Source of the DNA: Microbacterium sp. SORGH_AS_0862
GTDB lineage: Bacteria; Actinomycetota; Actinomycetes; Actinomycetales; Microbacteriaceae
DNA length: 64,000 nt
NCBI RefSeq assembly: GCF_030818795.1
Contig: NZ_JAUTAY010000001.1
Location: 1,116,001 to 1,180,000 of the forward strand
Direction of reading: 5' to 3'
Below are positions 17,361 through 26,053 of the stretch, in pieces. Each line of letters opens with the position of its first letter. Positions within the stretch are counted from its first letter, which is position 1. Position numbers and translations under genes: made by a program. The notes beneath the pieces were generated by a model. It did no database searches, had not been told where the DNA came from, and saw only the letters and a program-made list of their open reading frames with translations.

Positions 17361-18811
17361 CCGATCCGCTCGTCACCATCTCGACCGGCACCCTCCGAGG
17401 CCTCCGCCGCCCGGGCTCCCTCGCGTTCCTCGGCATCCCCTTCGCGGCCGCTCCCATCGGCGAGAACCGCTTCGCCGCCCCTCAGCCGGTGACGCCCTGG
17501 GACGGCGTGCGCGATGCGACCGCCTACGGCCCGACCCCGCAGCGCGGCGACACCGGGATCACGCTCATCCCCGAGCCGTCGGTGCCGGGCGACGCGACGC
17601 TCAACGTGAACGTCTTCACCCCGCGGGAGACGGATGCGGCGACCGCCTGCCCCGTTCTCGTGTGGATCCACGGGGGCGGCTACATCTCCGGCTCTCCCGC
17701 GAGCCCCTGGTACGACGGCGACACGTTCGCGCGTACGGGCATCGTCGTCGTGACCCTCTCGTACCGGCTCGGCTTCGACGGGTTCGGGGCGATCGAGGGA
17801 GCCGTGAGCAACCGCGGTGTGCGGGACTGGATCGCGGCCCTCGAGTGGGTGCAGCAGAACATCGCCGCGTTCGGCGGCGACCCCGCGCGCGTGACGATCG
17901 GCGGCCAGTCCGCCGGCGGCGGGGCGGTGCTCACGCTGCTGGGCATGCCGTCGGCGCAACACCTCTTCTCGGCGGCCTGGTCGATCTCCGGCGCGCTCGG
18001 GGATGTTCCGCTCGATGAGGCCCGCGCCCGCGGAGCGCGCCTGGCGGCCGCGGCGGGCGTGAGCGCGGATCGCGACGGCTTCGCCTCGGTGCCCGAAGAG
18101 AGACTGCACGCCCTGCAGAGCACGATCGAGCTCGCCCCGCACCGCGGACGGCTCGCACCGCTGCGGGAGATGATCGCCGAGCGCGCGTGGGGACCCGCCG
18201 TCGACGGCGAACTTCTCCACACCGACACCCCGACCTCGATCGCCTCGGGTGTCGGCGCCGACAAGCCGCTGCTGATCGGCTCCACGGCCGACGAGTTCAC
18301 GATGGTGACCGACTCCTTCGCCCACAAGCTGCGCCTCGTCCCCGCCTGGCTGGCGTTGGCGGCCCTGGGACTCGACCGGCGGCGGCGGCGCGCCTACCTG
18401 CGCCACAACCCCGGCCCCCGCGCGAAGGGCACCGCAGCCGTGCTCGGGCGCTACGTGACCGACCGCGTCTTCGGCGCGCTCGTGCCACGCGTGGCCGATG
18501 CCCGCCGATCGGCCGCTCAGACGTGGGCGTACCGGTTCACCTGGCCCTCGCCCACGATCGGCTGGGCATGCCACTGCCTCGACGTGCCGTTCTGGTTCGG
18601 ACGACTCGAGGCCGACGGCGTCGCCCGGATCGCGGGGACGAATCCGCCCGCATCCCTCGCCGAACGGATGCACGCGACGGCGGTGGCCTTCATCCGCGAC
18701 CACCGCACGGCGTGGACGCCGTGGGGCGAGGCGCCCGGCACCACGCAGGTCTTCGACCTCGACTCCCCGGTCGTCGCCGACGGGTACGCCGGCACCGCCG
18801 CGCTGCTCTGA
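17357..18811 (+). CDS. Type-B carboxylesterase
   Basis: Alpha/beta-hydrolase of the carboxylesterase/para-nitrobenzyl esterase family, 484 aa, with no signal peptide visible. The oxyanion HGGG is at 105-108, the nucleophile is S185 in GGQSAGGG, the acidic residue probably the E in STADEF, and the histidine lies in WACHCLDVPF. These positions follow the family pattern. It overlaps the TetR gene by 4 bp and is probably transcribed with it. The substrate could be an acetylated or feruloylated sugar, given the beta-glucosidase next door, but the sequence does not show this. Confidence 0.9.
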   Translation: MTDPLVTISTGTLRGLRRPGSLAFLGIPFAAAPIGENRFAAPQPVTPWDGVRDATAYGPTPQRGDTGITLIPEPSVPGDATLNVNVFTPRETDAATACPVLVWIHGGGYISGSPASPWYDGDTFARTGIVVVTLSYRLGFDGFGAIEGAVSNRGVRDWIAALEWVQQNIAAFGGDPARVTIGGQSAGGGAVLTLLGMPSAQHLFSAAWSISGALGDVPLDEARARGARLAAAAGVSADRDGFASVPEERLHALQSTIELAPHRGRLAPLREMIAERAWGPAVDGELLHTDTPTSIASGVGADKPLLIGSTADEFTMVTDSFAHKLRLVPAWLALAALGLDRRRRRAYLRHNPGPRAKGTAAVLGRYVTDRVFGALVPRVADARRSAAQTWAYRFTWPSPTIGWACHCLDVPFWFGRLEADGVARIAGTNPPASLAERMHATAVAFIRDHRTAWTPWGEAPGTTQVFDLDSPVVADGYAGTAALL

Positions 18812-18838
18812 CGCTCCCGCTCTTTTCCCGCGCTCGGC

Positions 18839-19705
18839 TCAGGCCTCGCGGGGCAGCGGCGGGATAAGGACGGCGCGCGGCATCCGGGCGCGCATGACGG
18901 CGACCGCATCCGCGTTGTCGTCGACGAGCACGGCGTGCCGACCGAGGGGTGCAGCGACCGCACCGGTCGTGCCGCTGCCGGCGAAGAGGTCCAGCACCGC
19001 GTCGCCGGGACGACTGGATGCCTGCACGATACGACGCAGCACCCCCTCGGGCTTCTGTGTCGGATACCCCGTCTTCTCGCTGCCGGAGGTCGGCACGATC
19101 GTGTGCCACCACACATCCGTGGGCAGCTTGCCGCGCGCGGCCTTCTCGGCGGTGACGAGCCCCGGGGCCATGTAGGGCTCACGATTCACCGCATCCGCGT
19201 CGAAGAAGTACCGCGCCGGATCCTTCACGTACACGAGGATCGTCTCGTGCTTCGTCGGCCATCGGCGCCGGCTCTTGGCGCCGTAGTCGTAGGCCCACAC
19301 GATCTCGTTCAGGAATCGGTCGCGACCGAAGAGCGCGTCGAGCATGACCTTCGCGTAGTGAACCTCGCGGTAGTCGAGATGCAGGTACAGCGTGCCGTCG
19401 TCCGCCAGCAGGCGCCAGGCCTCGAGCAGCCGCGGCTCGAGAAAGCCCCAATAGTCGTCGAAACGGTCGTCGTACGCACGCAGATCTCCCCGCAGCCGTG
19501 CGTACTCCTGCCCGCGGAAGCCGGGCCGGGAGACCGCATCCGCGGCAGGCGCGGCCGCCGTCTCGATCGCGCGGATGCGGGAGCGCCCCGTGTTGAACGG
19601 CGGATCGAGGTAGACGAGTGTGAAGGCTCCGGAGGGGAGCTCCCTCGCGATGGCCAGATTGTCGCCGTGGTGGATGGCGACCGTTCCGACGCTGACGTCG
19701 CTCAC
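18839..19705 (-). CDS. Solitary DNA methyltransferase (beta-class N6A/N4C type)
   Basis: Transfers methyl groups from AdoMet to a base in a specific DNA site. The catalytic motif DPPF is at 34-37 and the AdoMet motif FAGSGTT at 241-247. The catalytic motif coming first is the beta-class order. Between them is a short target-recognition region (TKHETILVYVKDP, then TDVWWH). The start is the GTG at 19705, overlapping the stop of the lipoate-ligase-like gene (GTGA), so the two are translationally coupled. No restriction enzyme gene is nearby. At 288 aa it is small. It may be a housekeeping or epigenetic methylase; the target site cannot be predicted. Confidence 0.88.
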   Translation of the reverse strand: MSDVSVGTVAIHHGDNLAIARELPSGAFTLVYLDPPFNTGRSRIRAIETAAAPAADAVSRPGFRGQEYARLRGDLRAYDDRFDDYWGFLEPRLLEAWRLLADDGTLYLHLDYREVHYAKVMLDALFGRDRFLNEIVWAYDYGAKSRRRWPTKHETILVYVKDPARYFFDADAVNREPYMAPGLVTAEKAARGKLPTDVWWHTIVPTSGSEKTGYPTQKPEGVLRRIVQASSRPGDAVLDLFAGSGTTGAVAAPLGRHAVLVDDNADAVAVMRARMPRAVLIPPLPREA

Positions 19706-20751
19706 GGCACGCGCTGCAGCCACGCATCCGTGGCGAACTTGCTCTGAACGAGCGCTTCCGCCTCGGCGTATTCCTCTTCGGTGATATGTCCGGTGGTCGC
19801 GCCGTACATCGTGGTGAAGGTGCTGATGAAGCGGTCGATGATCTGCTCTCGGGGAAGTCCCGTCTGGCGCCGCAGCGGGTCGACGCGCTTGGCCGCCGAC
19901 ACCGTGCCCTTGTCGCTCAGCTTCTCGCGCCCGATGCGGAGCACCTCGGTCATGACCTCGCCGTCGAGGTCGTAGCTCAGCGTCGCGTGATGCAGGACGC
20001 CGCCGTTGGCGAGGCGCTTCTGCGCGGCACCGCCGATCTTGCCCTGCGGGGAGGAGATGTCGTTGAGCGGCTGATAGGTCGCCTCGACGCCGAGCGAGCG
20101 CAGCGCCTGGAGCGCCCAGTCGTCGAGGAACGCGTAGGAGTCGGCGAAGGTCATGCCTGCCACGAGGGATGCCGGGACGTACAGCGAGTAGGTGATGATC
20201 GCGTTGGCGCCCATCATCATCGCGCCGCCGCCCGAGATCCGTCGCACGACGTCGTAGCCGTGGCGGGCCGCGCCGTCGGGGTCGACCTCGTTGCGCAGCG
20301 ACTGGAAGGAGCCGATCACCACAGCGGACTCGTTCCACTCCCAGAGCCGAAGGGTGGGGTTGCGACGGCCGTCTCCCACACGGGCGGTGAGCACCTCGTC
20401 GAGTGCGAGGTTCATCCTCGGCGAGACCGGCCCGTCGTGCACGACCTCCCAGGAGAAGTCCTTCCACCCGGGAGCGGTGACCAGCGCCCGCCGCACGACC
20501 GTGCCGACCGCCTCGGGCGAGAAGCCGAGCAGCTGTGCGCCGTCCGGGAGCGCGGCGCGCACGGCGGCGGCGATGGCAGCCGCATCCGTCTCGACCGAGA
20601 GCCCCTCGACCGCGCGGTTGATGTCGATCAGCGCCTCGTCCGGCTCGAGGAAGAAGTCGCCCGCGAGGTGCACGTCGGCGATGCGCCCCTCCCGCACCTC
20701 GAGATCGACGACAACGAGCTTGCCCCCGGGGACCTTGTACTCACCGTGCAT
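19702..20751 (-). CDS. Lipoate--protein ligase-like protein
   Basis: A 349-aa protein of the BPL/LplA/LipB fold, expected to attach lipoate (or octanoate) to lipoyl domains of 2-oxoacid dehydrogenases or GcvH. The first ~90 residues (MHGEYKVPGGKLVVVDLEV...) resemble the accessory domain that in some organisms is a separate LplB-type or C-terminal domain. The catalytic domain follows with RRISGGGAM (the RRxSGGG lipoyl-AMP loop) and GKIGGAAQKR. The ATG at 20751 has TAGGCT 6 nt upstream and no Shine-Dalgarno site. Its end overlaps a DNA methyltransferase gene. A relaxed acyl-transfer specificity is possible. Confidence 0.85.
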   Translation of the reverse strand: MHGEYKVPGGKLVVVDLEVREGRIADVHLAGDFFLEPDEALIDINRAVEGLSVETDAAAIAAAVRAALPDGAQLLGFSPEAVGTVVRRALVTAPGWKDFSWEVVHDGPVSPRMNLALDEVLTARVGDGRRNPTLRLWEWNESAVVIGSFQSLRNEVDPDGAARHGYDVVRRISGGGAMMMGANAIITYSLYVPASLVAGMTFADSYAFLDDWALQALRSLGVEATYQPLNDISSPQGKIGGAAQKRLANGGVLHHATLSYDLDGEVMTEVLRIGREKLSDKGTVSAAKRVDPLRRQTGLPREQIIDRFISTFTTMYGATTGHITEEEYAEAEALVQSKFATDAWLQRVP

Positions 20752-20757
20752 GTTCTC

Positions 20758-20763
20758 AGCCTA
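20758..20763 (-). promoter_or_regulatory. Predicted leaderless -10 box of the lipoate ligase gene
   Basis: TAGGCT on the minus strand, 6 nt before the ATG at 20751. Same hexamer and spacing as before the ATP-grasp and putA genes. Confidence 0.5.
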
Positions 20764-20778
20764 GGTCGCCCGGGAACC

Positions 20779-21627
20779 TCAGACTCGGGGAGGGATGCGG
20801 GCGTCGAGCCAGGCGAGCAGATCGGCGCGCACGTCGGCCTGCACGACCTCGTTGAAGATCTCGTGGCGCGCGCCGGGGTAGACGAGGGTCGTGACGTCGG
20901 TGAGCCCGGAGCGCTCGCGATACTCTGCGGCGAGTTTGTGGACGCTGCGGGGGCCGCCGACGGTGTCGTCGCGCCCGACCATGAGCAGGATCGGGATGTC
21001 GCGGCCCAGATCGCGGCGCGGACGCCCGAACAGTCGCGCCGCATCGACGGGGCCGAAGAGCTTCAGCAGGGGCGTGCCGGTGGTGAGCGGGTCGTCGGCG
21101 AACGCGCGTCCGACCGAGAGATCGCTCGACAGCCACGCGGTTCCGGTGGCGTCCTCTCGCCGCCATGGCGCGTTCAGGTTGCCGGCGTTGAGCGTGCCCG
21201 GCAGACGCAGCGCCGATCCCGACAGCACGACGGCGTCGTAGGCCTCGGGATGCCGGTTCACCAGGATCTGTGCGAGGAACGACCCCCAGGAGTGACCCAG
21301 CAGCACGAGCGGCAGGTCGGGGTTCTCGTCTCGGATGCGGCGGGTCAGCTGCCAGACGGCATCCACCGCCGCCCGGTGTCCGCCGCGACCGAGCCGGCCG
21401 AGCCGCGCGGGATCCCCCCACTGCTTCATACCGGTACGTCCGTGCCCGCGGTGGTCGTCCGCGTAGACCGTGAAGCCGGCCTGGGTGAGGGCGGAGATCA
21501 GCACGGGGTAGCGACCGGCGTGCTCGCCGACTCCGTGGAGGAGTTGCACGACACCGCGCGCGGGGCCCTGAGCGGGATGGACGTCGTAGACGATCGCGAC
21601 GCCGTGCGCGTCGGTGAACTCCGGCAT
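20779..21627 (-). CDS. Alpha/beta hydrolase (monoacylglycerol lipase / S33 hydrolase type)
   Basis: A 282-aa hydrolase with nucleophile S113 in GHSWGSF, an early HGVGEH oxyanion-type loop at 31-36, DDHRGHG at 58-64, a later VGRDDTVGG acid region, and the C-terminal histidine in PGARHEIFNE. These are the marks of monoglyceride-lipase-like enzymes; no signal peptide, so cytosolic. The ATG at 21627 has TAAAAT (21640-21635) 7 nt upstream, consistent with a leaderless transcript. It lies upstream of the lipoate ligase on the same strand with a 27-bp gap. The real substrate is unknown. Confidence 0.88.
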   Translation of the reverse strand: MPEFTDAHGVAIVYDVHPAQGPARGVVQLLHGVGEHAGRYPVLISALTQAGFTVYADDHRGHGRTGMKQWGDPARLGRLGRGGHRAAVDAVWQLTRRIRDENPDLPLVLLGHSWGSFLAQILVNRHPEAYDAVVLSGSALRLPGTLNAGNLNAPWRREDATGTAWLSSDLSVGRAFADDPLTTGTPLLKLFGPVDAARLFGRPRRDLGRDIPILLMVGRDDTVGGPRSVHKLAAEYRERSGLTDVTTLVYPGARHEIFNEVVQADVRADLLAWLDARIPPRV

Positions 21628-21705
21628 GGTCTCGATTTTATGGGCTTCGCGCACCGCTGACGGGTGTAGCCTCTGCTCGAGAAAGCTAGAAAAGCGAGAC
21701 AAATT

Positions 21706-23295
21706 ATGAACGCTCCGTCATCCCGTCGCTGGGCGGGCCTGGTCTTCATCAGCGTCGCGGTGTCGCTGATCATCGTCGACTCGACGATCGTGAACGTCGC
21801 GGTGCCCTCGATCGTCGACGAGCTCGGCGTCTCCTCGACCGAGGTGCAGTGGATCCAGGAGGCGTACACGCTCGTCTTCGCCGCGTTCCTGCTGCTGTTC
21901 GGGTCGATCGCCGACCGGATCGGCCGGCGACGCCTCATGCTCATCGGCGTCGTCCTGTTCGCCCTCGCCTCCATCGGCGCGGCACTCGCCCCGGACGGGC
22001 GCCTGCTGATCCTCGCCCGTCTCGTGCAAGGGGTGGGTGGCGCGATGATCCTGCCGACGACCCTCTCCCTCATCAATGCGACCTTCCGCGGCAAGGAGCG
22101 CGGCATCGCGTTCGCCGTGTGGGGCTCGACGATCGGCGGCATGGCCGCGGTCGGACCACTCCTGGGAGGCTGGCTCACCACGGCGTTCTCGTGGCGCTGG
22201 GCCTTCGGCATCAACCTGCCTCTCGCCGTCATCATCGTGATCGGTGTGCTACTGACCGTCCCGGAGTCGCGGGAGTCGGTTCGGCGCGGCATCGACGGGG
22301 TGGGCGCACTCCTGTCCGTCATCCTCTTCGGCTCGCTCGTGTTCGGACTCATCGAGGGCCGCACCTATGGCTGGTGGCAGAACACCGACACCACCTTCTC
22401 GCTCGGCTCGTTCACCTGGCCGTTCTCGATCTCGCCCGTGCCCGTGGCCTTCGCGATCGCCGTCGTCGCGCTCATCGCCTTCATCTCGTGGAGCGTCCAT
22501 CGAGTCCACCGCGGCCGCGCCGCTCTCCTCGATCTGTCGCTCTTCCGCATCGGCACCTTCCGCGACGGCAACCTCGTCGCACTCACGGTCGCCCTCGGCG
22601 AGTTCGGCATCATCCTGTCGCTGCCCCTGTGGCTGCAGTTCGTCCTCGGTTTCGACGCGCTGCAGACAGGTTTGGTGCTCCTGGCCCTCGCGATCGGCTC
22701 CTTCGTCGCGAGCGGTTTCGCAGGGGCCGCATCCGGCCGCGTGACACCGGTCACGATCGTGCGGGTCGGGCTTCTCGCCGAGATCATCGGCATCGTCTGG
22801 GTGGGCCTCGTCGTCGCCCCGGATGCGGCCTGGGGCTGGCTGCTGCCGGCGCTGTTCGTCTACGGGTTCGGCGTGGGACTCGCAACCGCACAGCTCACGG
22901 GCGTCATCCTGCAGGACGTCCCGGTCGAGCTCTCCGGACAGGGCTCGGGCACGCAGTCCACCTCCCGCCAGGTCGGTGCGGCGCTCGGCGTCGCGATCCT
23001 CGGCACCGTGTTGTTCACCTCGACCGGCGGCCTGCTGGCGGGCTCGCTCGACGATGCGGGCCTGCCCGCATCCCAGCGCGATCAGATCGTCTCCAGCGTC
23101 GTCGACTCCGCGGGCGGCGCCATCGCAGGCCTCGCCGCGAACCCGCAGACGGCCGAGATCGCGACCGCCGCCGAGACCGCGTTCTCCGACGGCACCCGCT
23201 ACGCCGCGTTAACCGCGGCGGGGTTCATCGCGGTGGGCCTGGTGGCGACACTCACCCTCGGCGGCCGCCGCCGCGAGGAGATCGAGACCGAGTGA
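21706..23295 (+). CDS. MFS drug-efflux transporter, DHA2 (14-helix) type
   Basis: Proton-driven exporter of 529 aa with about 14 membrane helices. Motif A-like GSIADRIGRRRLM follows helix 2, the antiporter motif C is visible as GPLLGGWLTT, and helix 1 carries D in IIVDSTIVNVAVPS, typical of the EmrB/QacA group. A MarR regulator and a second MFS gene follow on the same strand. The intergenic perfect palindrome after it probably serves MarR control of this gene cluster. The ribosome-binding site before the ATG is weak. Substrate unknown, likely toxic hydrophobic compounds. Confidence 0.92.
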   Translation: MNAPSSRRWAGLVFISVAVSLIIVDSTIVNVAVPSIVDELGVSSTEVQWIQEAYTLVFAAFLLLFGSIADRIGRRRLMLIGVVLFALASIGAALAPDGRLLILARLVQGVGGAMILPTTLSLINATFRGKERGIAFAVWGSTIGGMAAVGPLLGGWLTTAFSWRWAFGINLPLAVIIVIGVLLTVPESRESVRRGIDGVGALLSVILFGSLVFGLIEGRTYGWWQNTDTTFSLGSFTWPFSISPVPVAFAIAVVALIAFISWSVHRVHRGRAALLDLSLFRIGTFRDGNLVALTVALGEFGIILSLPLWLQFVLGFDALQTGLVLLALAIGSFVASGFAGAASGRVTPVTIVRVGLLAEIIGIVWVGLVVAPDAAWGWLLPALFVYGFGVGLATAQLTGVILQDVPVELSGQGSGTQSTSRQVGAALGVAILGTVLFTSTGGLLAGSLDDAGLPASQRDQIVSSVVDSAGGAIAGLAANPQTAEIATAAETAFSDGTRYAALTAAGFIAVGLVATLTLGGRRREEIETE

Positions 23296-23300
23296 GCTCT

Positions 23301-23338
23301 CGATCCTTAGCAAGACTAATGAGCTATGCTAAGGATCG
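23301..23338 (+). promoter_or_regulatory. Perfect palindromic operator at the marR start
   Basis: CGATCCTTAGCA (23301-23312) and TGCTAAGGATCG (23327-23338) form a 12-bp perfect inverted repeat with a 14-nt spacer. The right arm contains AAGGA, the Shine-Dalgarno for the ATG at 23341. A repressor bound here would block both the promoter (ACTAAT at 23315-23320 as a possible -10) and translation of the mRNA hairpin. Most likely the MarR autoregulatory site. Confidence 0.7.
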
Positions 23339-23340
23339 AG

Positions 23341-23772
23341 ATGACCGACGATTCCCCCCGCGCCGCCGAGGCGGCAGAGCTGCGCATGTCCGTCTTCCGC
23401 CTGGCCCGGCGCCTGCGTGCCCAGCGCGCGGTCGACTCGATGAGCGACGGGCAGTTCTCGGTGCTCATGGCGCTGAAGGTCAACGGCACGCGGACTCTCG
23501 GCGAGCTCGCCGCACGCGAGCGGGTGACCGCGCCGTCGATGAACCGCACGGTCAACTGCCTCGAGGAGTCGGGCTACCTCGAGCGCCGGAGCGACGACAC
23601 CGACCGCCGCAAGGTCAACATCGTGCTCACGGATGCGGGCCGCGCCGTCGTCGAAGAGACGGTCCGCCGTCGCAACGCCTGGCTCGAGGAGGCGCTCGAC
23701 GAGCTGGACGCCGATGAACGCGCGACGCTGCATGCCGCATCCGAGATCCTGCGCCGGGTGGCCGAGCGATGA
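23341..23772 (+). CDS. MarR-family transcriptional regulator
   Basis: A 143-aa winged-helix dimeric repressor: dimerisation helices at both ends, DNA-binding core TLGELAARERVTAPSMNRTV and the wing GYLERRSDDTDRRKVNIVLT with the conserved D-x-R. I use the ATG at 23341 (AAGGA 5 nt upstream) and not the ATG at 23326, which has no ribosome-binding site and lies in the operator spacer. Its stop overlaps the next MFS gene (ATGA). It probably represses this exporter and perhaps the upstream one, released by a phenolic or drug ligand. Confidence 0.92.
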   Translation: MTDDSPRAAEAAELRMSVFRLARRLRAQRAVDSMSDGQFSVLMALKVNGTRTLGELAARERVTAPSMNRTVNCLEESGYLERRSDDTDRRKVNIVLTDAGRAVVEETVRRRNAWLEEALDELDADERATLHAASEILRRVAER

Positions 23773-25151
23773 GCGCGATGTTCCGCTCGATGCGGCTGTT
23801 CAACTACCGCGTCTGGTTCCTCGGCGCGCTCGTCTCCAACATCGGCGGCTGGATGCAGGCGACGGCCCAGGACTGGGTGGTTCTGACGCAGCTCACCGAC
23901 AACGATGCGACGGCCATGGGCGTCACGATGGCGCTGCAGTTCGGGCCGCCCCTCGTGCTCGTCAGCATCACGGGCTGGGCGGCCGACCGCTTCGATCGCC
24001 GGCGGATGCTGCTGGTCACCCAGTCGACGCTGATGCTGCTGGCCGTGGCCGTCGGCGTCCTGCTGCTGACGAACGTCATGACGCTGCCGCTCATGTGGTG
24101 CTTCGCGGCGGCGTTCGGCGTCGCCAACGCGTTCGACGCGCCGGCGCGTCAGGCGTTCGTGACCGACATCGTGTCGCGCGACGACGCCTCCAACGCCGTC
24201 GCACTCAACTCCGCATCCTTCAACGCCGCGCGTCTGCTGGGACCGGCGATCGGCGGTGTGCTGATCGTGCTGGTGGGCACCGGGTGGGTCTTCATGGTCA
24301 ACGCGGGCACCTTCCTCGCGATGCTCGTCGCGCTCATGCTCGTGCGGGTGCGCGAGCTCGTGCCGCGCACCCGCGCACCGGGCGGCGCGCGTCTGGCCGA
24401 CGGCTTCCGCTACGTCGCGGGGCGGCCGGATCTGAAGGTGATCTTCGCGATGGTGTTCCTGATCGCGGCCTTCGGCATGAACTTCCCGATCTTCGCCTCC
24501 ACCATGGCGGTGCAGTTCGGGCAGCAGGCCGACGGGTACGGGCTGCTGAGCTCCGTGCTCGCCGTCGGCTCCCTCGCGGGCGCGCTGCTGGCCGCACGGC
24601 GCGATCGCGCCCGGATGCGGGTCGTGATCGCAGCGCTGGGAGCCTTCGGCGTCTTCTCCCTCATCTCGGCGGCGATGCCGACCTACCCGCTCTACGCCGT
24701 GAGCCTCGTGTTCGTCGGCTTCAGCACCGTCACCATCCTCACCACCGCGAACGGCTACGTGCAGACCACGACGGATCCGGCCCTGCGCGGCCGTGTGCTC
24801 GCGCTGTACATGGCGGTCATCATGGGCGCCACCCCCATCGGCGCCCCGATCGCCGGCTGGGTCGCCGACACGTGGGGACCGCGCGCCGCGATCGATGTCG
24901 GCGCCGTCGCGGGCCTCGTCGGCTGCGCGATCGGCGTCACGTGGCTCCTCGCATCCGGCCGGGTGCGCCGTGACCCCGAGGCTCGCCTGCGGTTCGAGAT
25001 CGACGAGACCCGGCCCGTCCGCGTCGTCGCTCCGGAGGAGTTCAGCGACGAGGTCGCCGCAGCCACCGCACCGGTGACCCTCCCGGATGCGGCAGCGCGC
25101 CGCCGCATCCGCCGCCGCTCGCGGCGCACCGCCCGCGCCCCGCGTCCGTGA
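23769..25151 (+). CDS. MFS transporter, EntS/DHA3-like exporter
   Basis: A 460-aa exporter with about 11-12 membrane helices. It begins FRSMRLFNYRVWFLGALVSN, a typical opening of the transmembrane secretion effector group, and has WAADRFDRRRML after helix 2 and DAPARQAFV near helix 4. The last ~60 residues are cytoplasmic and end in an arginine-rich tail (RRRIRRRSRRTARAPRP). It is translationally coupled to marR (ATGA overlap), so regulator and pump are made together. Likely role is export of a drug or siderophore-like metabolite; the sequence gives no substrate. Confidence 0.9.
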   Translation: MSAMFRSMRLFNYRVWFLGALVSNIGGWMQATAQDWVVLTQLTDNDATAMGVTMALQFGPPLVLVSITGWAADRFDRRRMLLVTQSTLMLLAVAVGVLLLTNVMTLPLMWCFAAAFGVANAFDAPARQAFVTDIVSRDDASNAVALNSASFNAARLLGPAIGGVLIVLVGTGWVFMVNAGTFLAMLVALMLVRVRELVPRTRAPGGARLADGFRYVAGRPDLKVIFAMVFLIAAFGMNFPIFASTMAVQFGQQADGYGLLSSVLAVGSLAGALLAARRDRARMRVVIAALGAFGVFSLISAAMPTYPLYAVSLVFVGFSTVTILTTANGYVQTTTDPALRGRVLALYMAVIMGATPIGAPIAGWVADTWGPRAAIDVGAVAGLVGCAIGVTWLLASGRVRRDPEARLRFEIDETRPVRVVAPEEFSDEVAAATAPVTLPDAAARRRIRRRSRRTARAPRP

Positions 25152-25207
25152 CCCGCCGCGCCCGGCCCGGCGCGCTCGAACGACCCGGCGCGACGGCGAA
25201 GCGCGGA

Positions 25208-26053
25208 TCAGGCCTCGCGGGTGATCGTGACCTTCACGTGCAGGTTGCTCTTGAACGGTCCCGCGTACACGCCTCGCAGCGGCGGCACGTCGTTGTAGTC
25301 GCGTCCGCGCCCCACGAGCACGTGACGATCGCCGATCTCGATGTTGTTCGTCGGGTCGAAGCCCGTCCACTCGCCGGCGAACCACTCGACCCACGCGTGC
25401 GACTCCCCCGTCACCGCGACGCCCACCTCGGCCTGCGGACGCGGATGCAGGTAGCCGGACACGTAGCGCGCCGGAATGCCCACGGAGCGCAGCGCGCCGA
25501 TCGCGATGTGCGCCATGTCCTGGCACACGCCCTTGCGCGCCTCCCACGCGTCGATCGCCGTCGAGTGCACCCCGGTCACACCGTGCATGTACTCGACCGC
25601 ATCCCCGATCGCGACGCAGATCTCGTGCGCCGCGCGGCCCGGGTCGTCGTGCCGCGATGCGTAGGATGCGGCGAGCTCGACGACCTCGGGATGAGGGCGC
25701 GTCCGGTGCGTCTGCGTCAGCTGCTCGACCGTCTCGAGCGACCGCGCGGCCTCGGCCGCGAGACGATCCCAGGTGATGCCGGTGTGCTCGATGGGCCGCG
25801 GGCGCACCTCGACGAGCGAACGCGCGGTGATCGTCAGCGCCTGATGGGGCGAGAGCACGTCGAACGCGCTCACCCGCGTGCCGAAGTAGTCGACGTAGGT
25901 GTTGACGGCGGTCGACGGCTCGATCTCGAGCGCCGCACTGAGCACGAACTGGCTCTCGGTGGTGCCGGGAAGCATTCGCGCCTCGTTGTAGGACGCCGAG
26001 ACGTCGCCGCCGTACCGGAAGCCCGTCTCGTGCTCGATCCGCAGCCGCTTCAT
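25208..26053 (-). CDS. Transglutaminase-like protein (ATP-grasp/alpha-E cluster)
   Basis: A 281-aa cytosolic protein with an N-terminal transglutaminase-associated domain (about 1-85) and a transglutaminase core with the triad C177 (RKGVCQDMAH), H219 (GESHAWVEW) and D233 (GFDPTN). In this family the fold usually cleaves or forms amide bonds. It overlaps the alpha-E gene by 4 bp. The gene order ATP-grasp, alpha-E, transglutaminase is a conserved bacterial trio that comparative genomics has linked to synthesis or processing of an unknown peptide or peptide tag; the product is not known. Confidence 0.9.
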   Translation of the reverse strand: MKRLRIEHETGFRYGGDVSASYNEARMLPGTTESQFVLSAALEIEPSTAVNTYVDYFGTRVSAFDVLSPHQALTITARSLVEVRPRPIEHTGITWDRLAAEAARSLETVEQLTQTHRTRPHPEVVELAASYASRHDDPGRAAHEICVAIGDAVEYMHGVTGVHSTAIDAWEARKGVCQDMAHIAIGALRSVGIPARYVSGYLHPRPQAEVGVAVTGESHAWVEWFAGEWTGFDPTNNIEIGDRHVLVGRGRDYNDVPPLRGVYAGPFKSNLHVKVTITREA

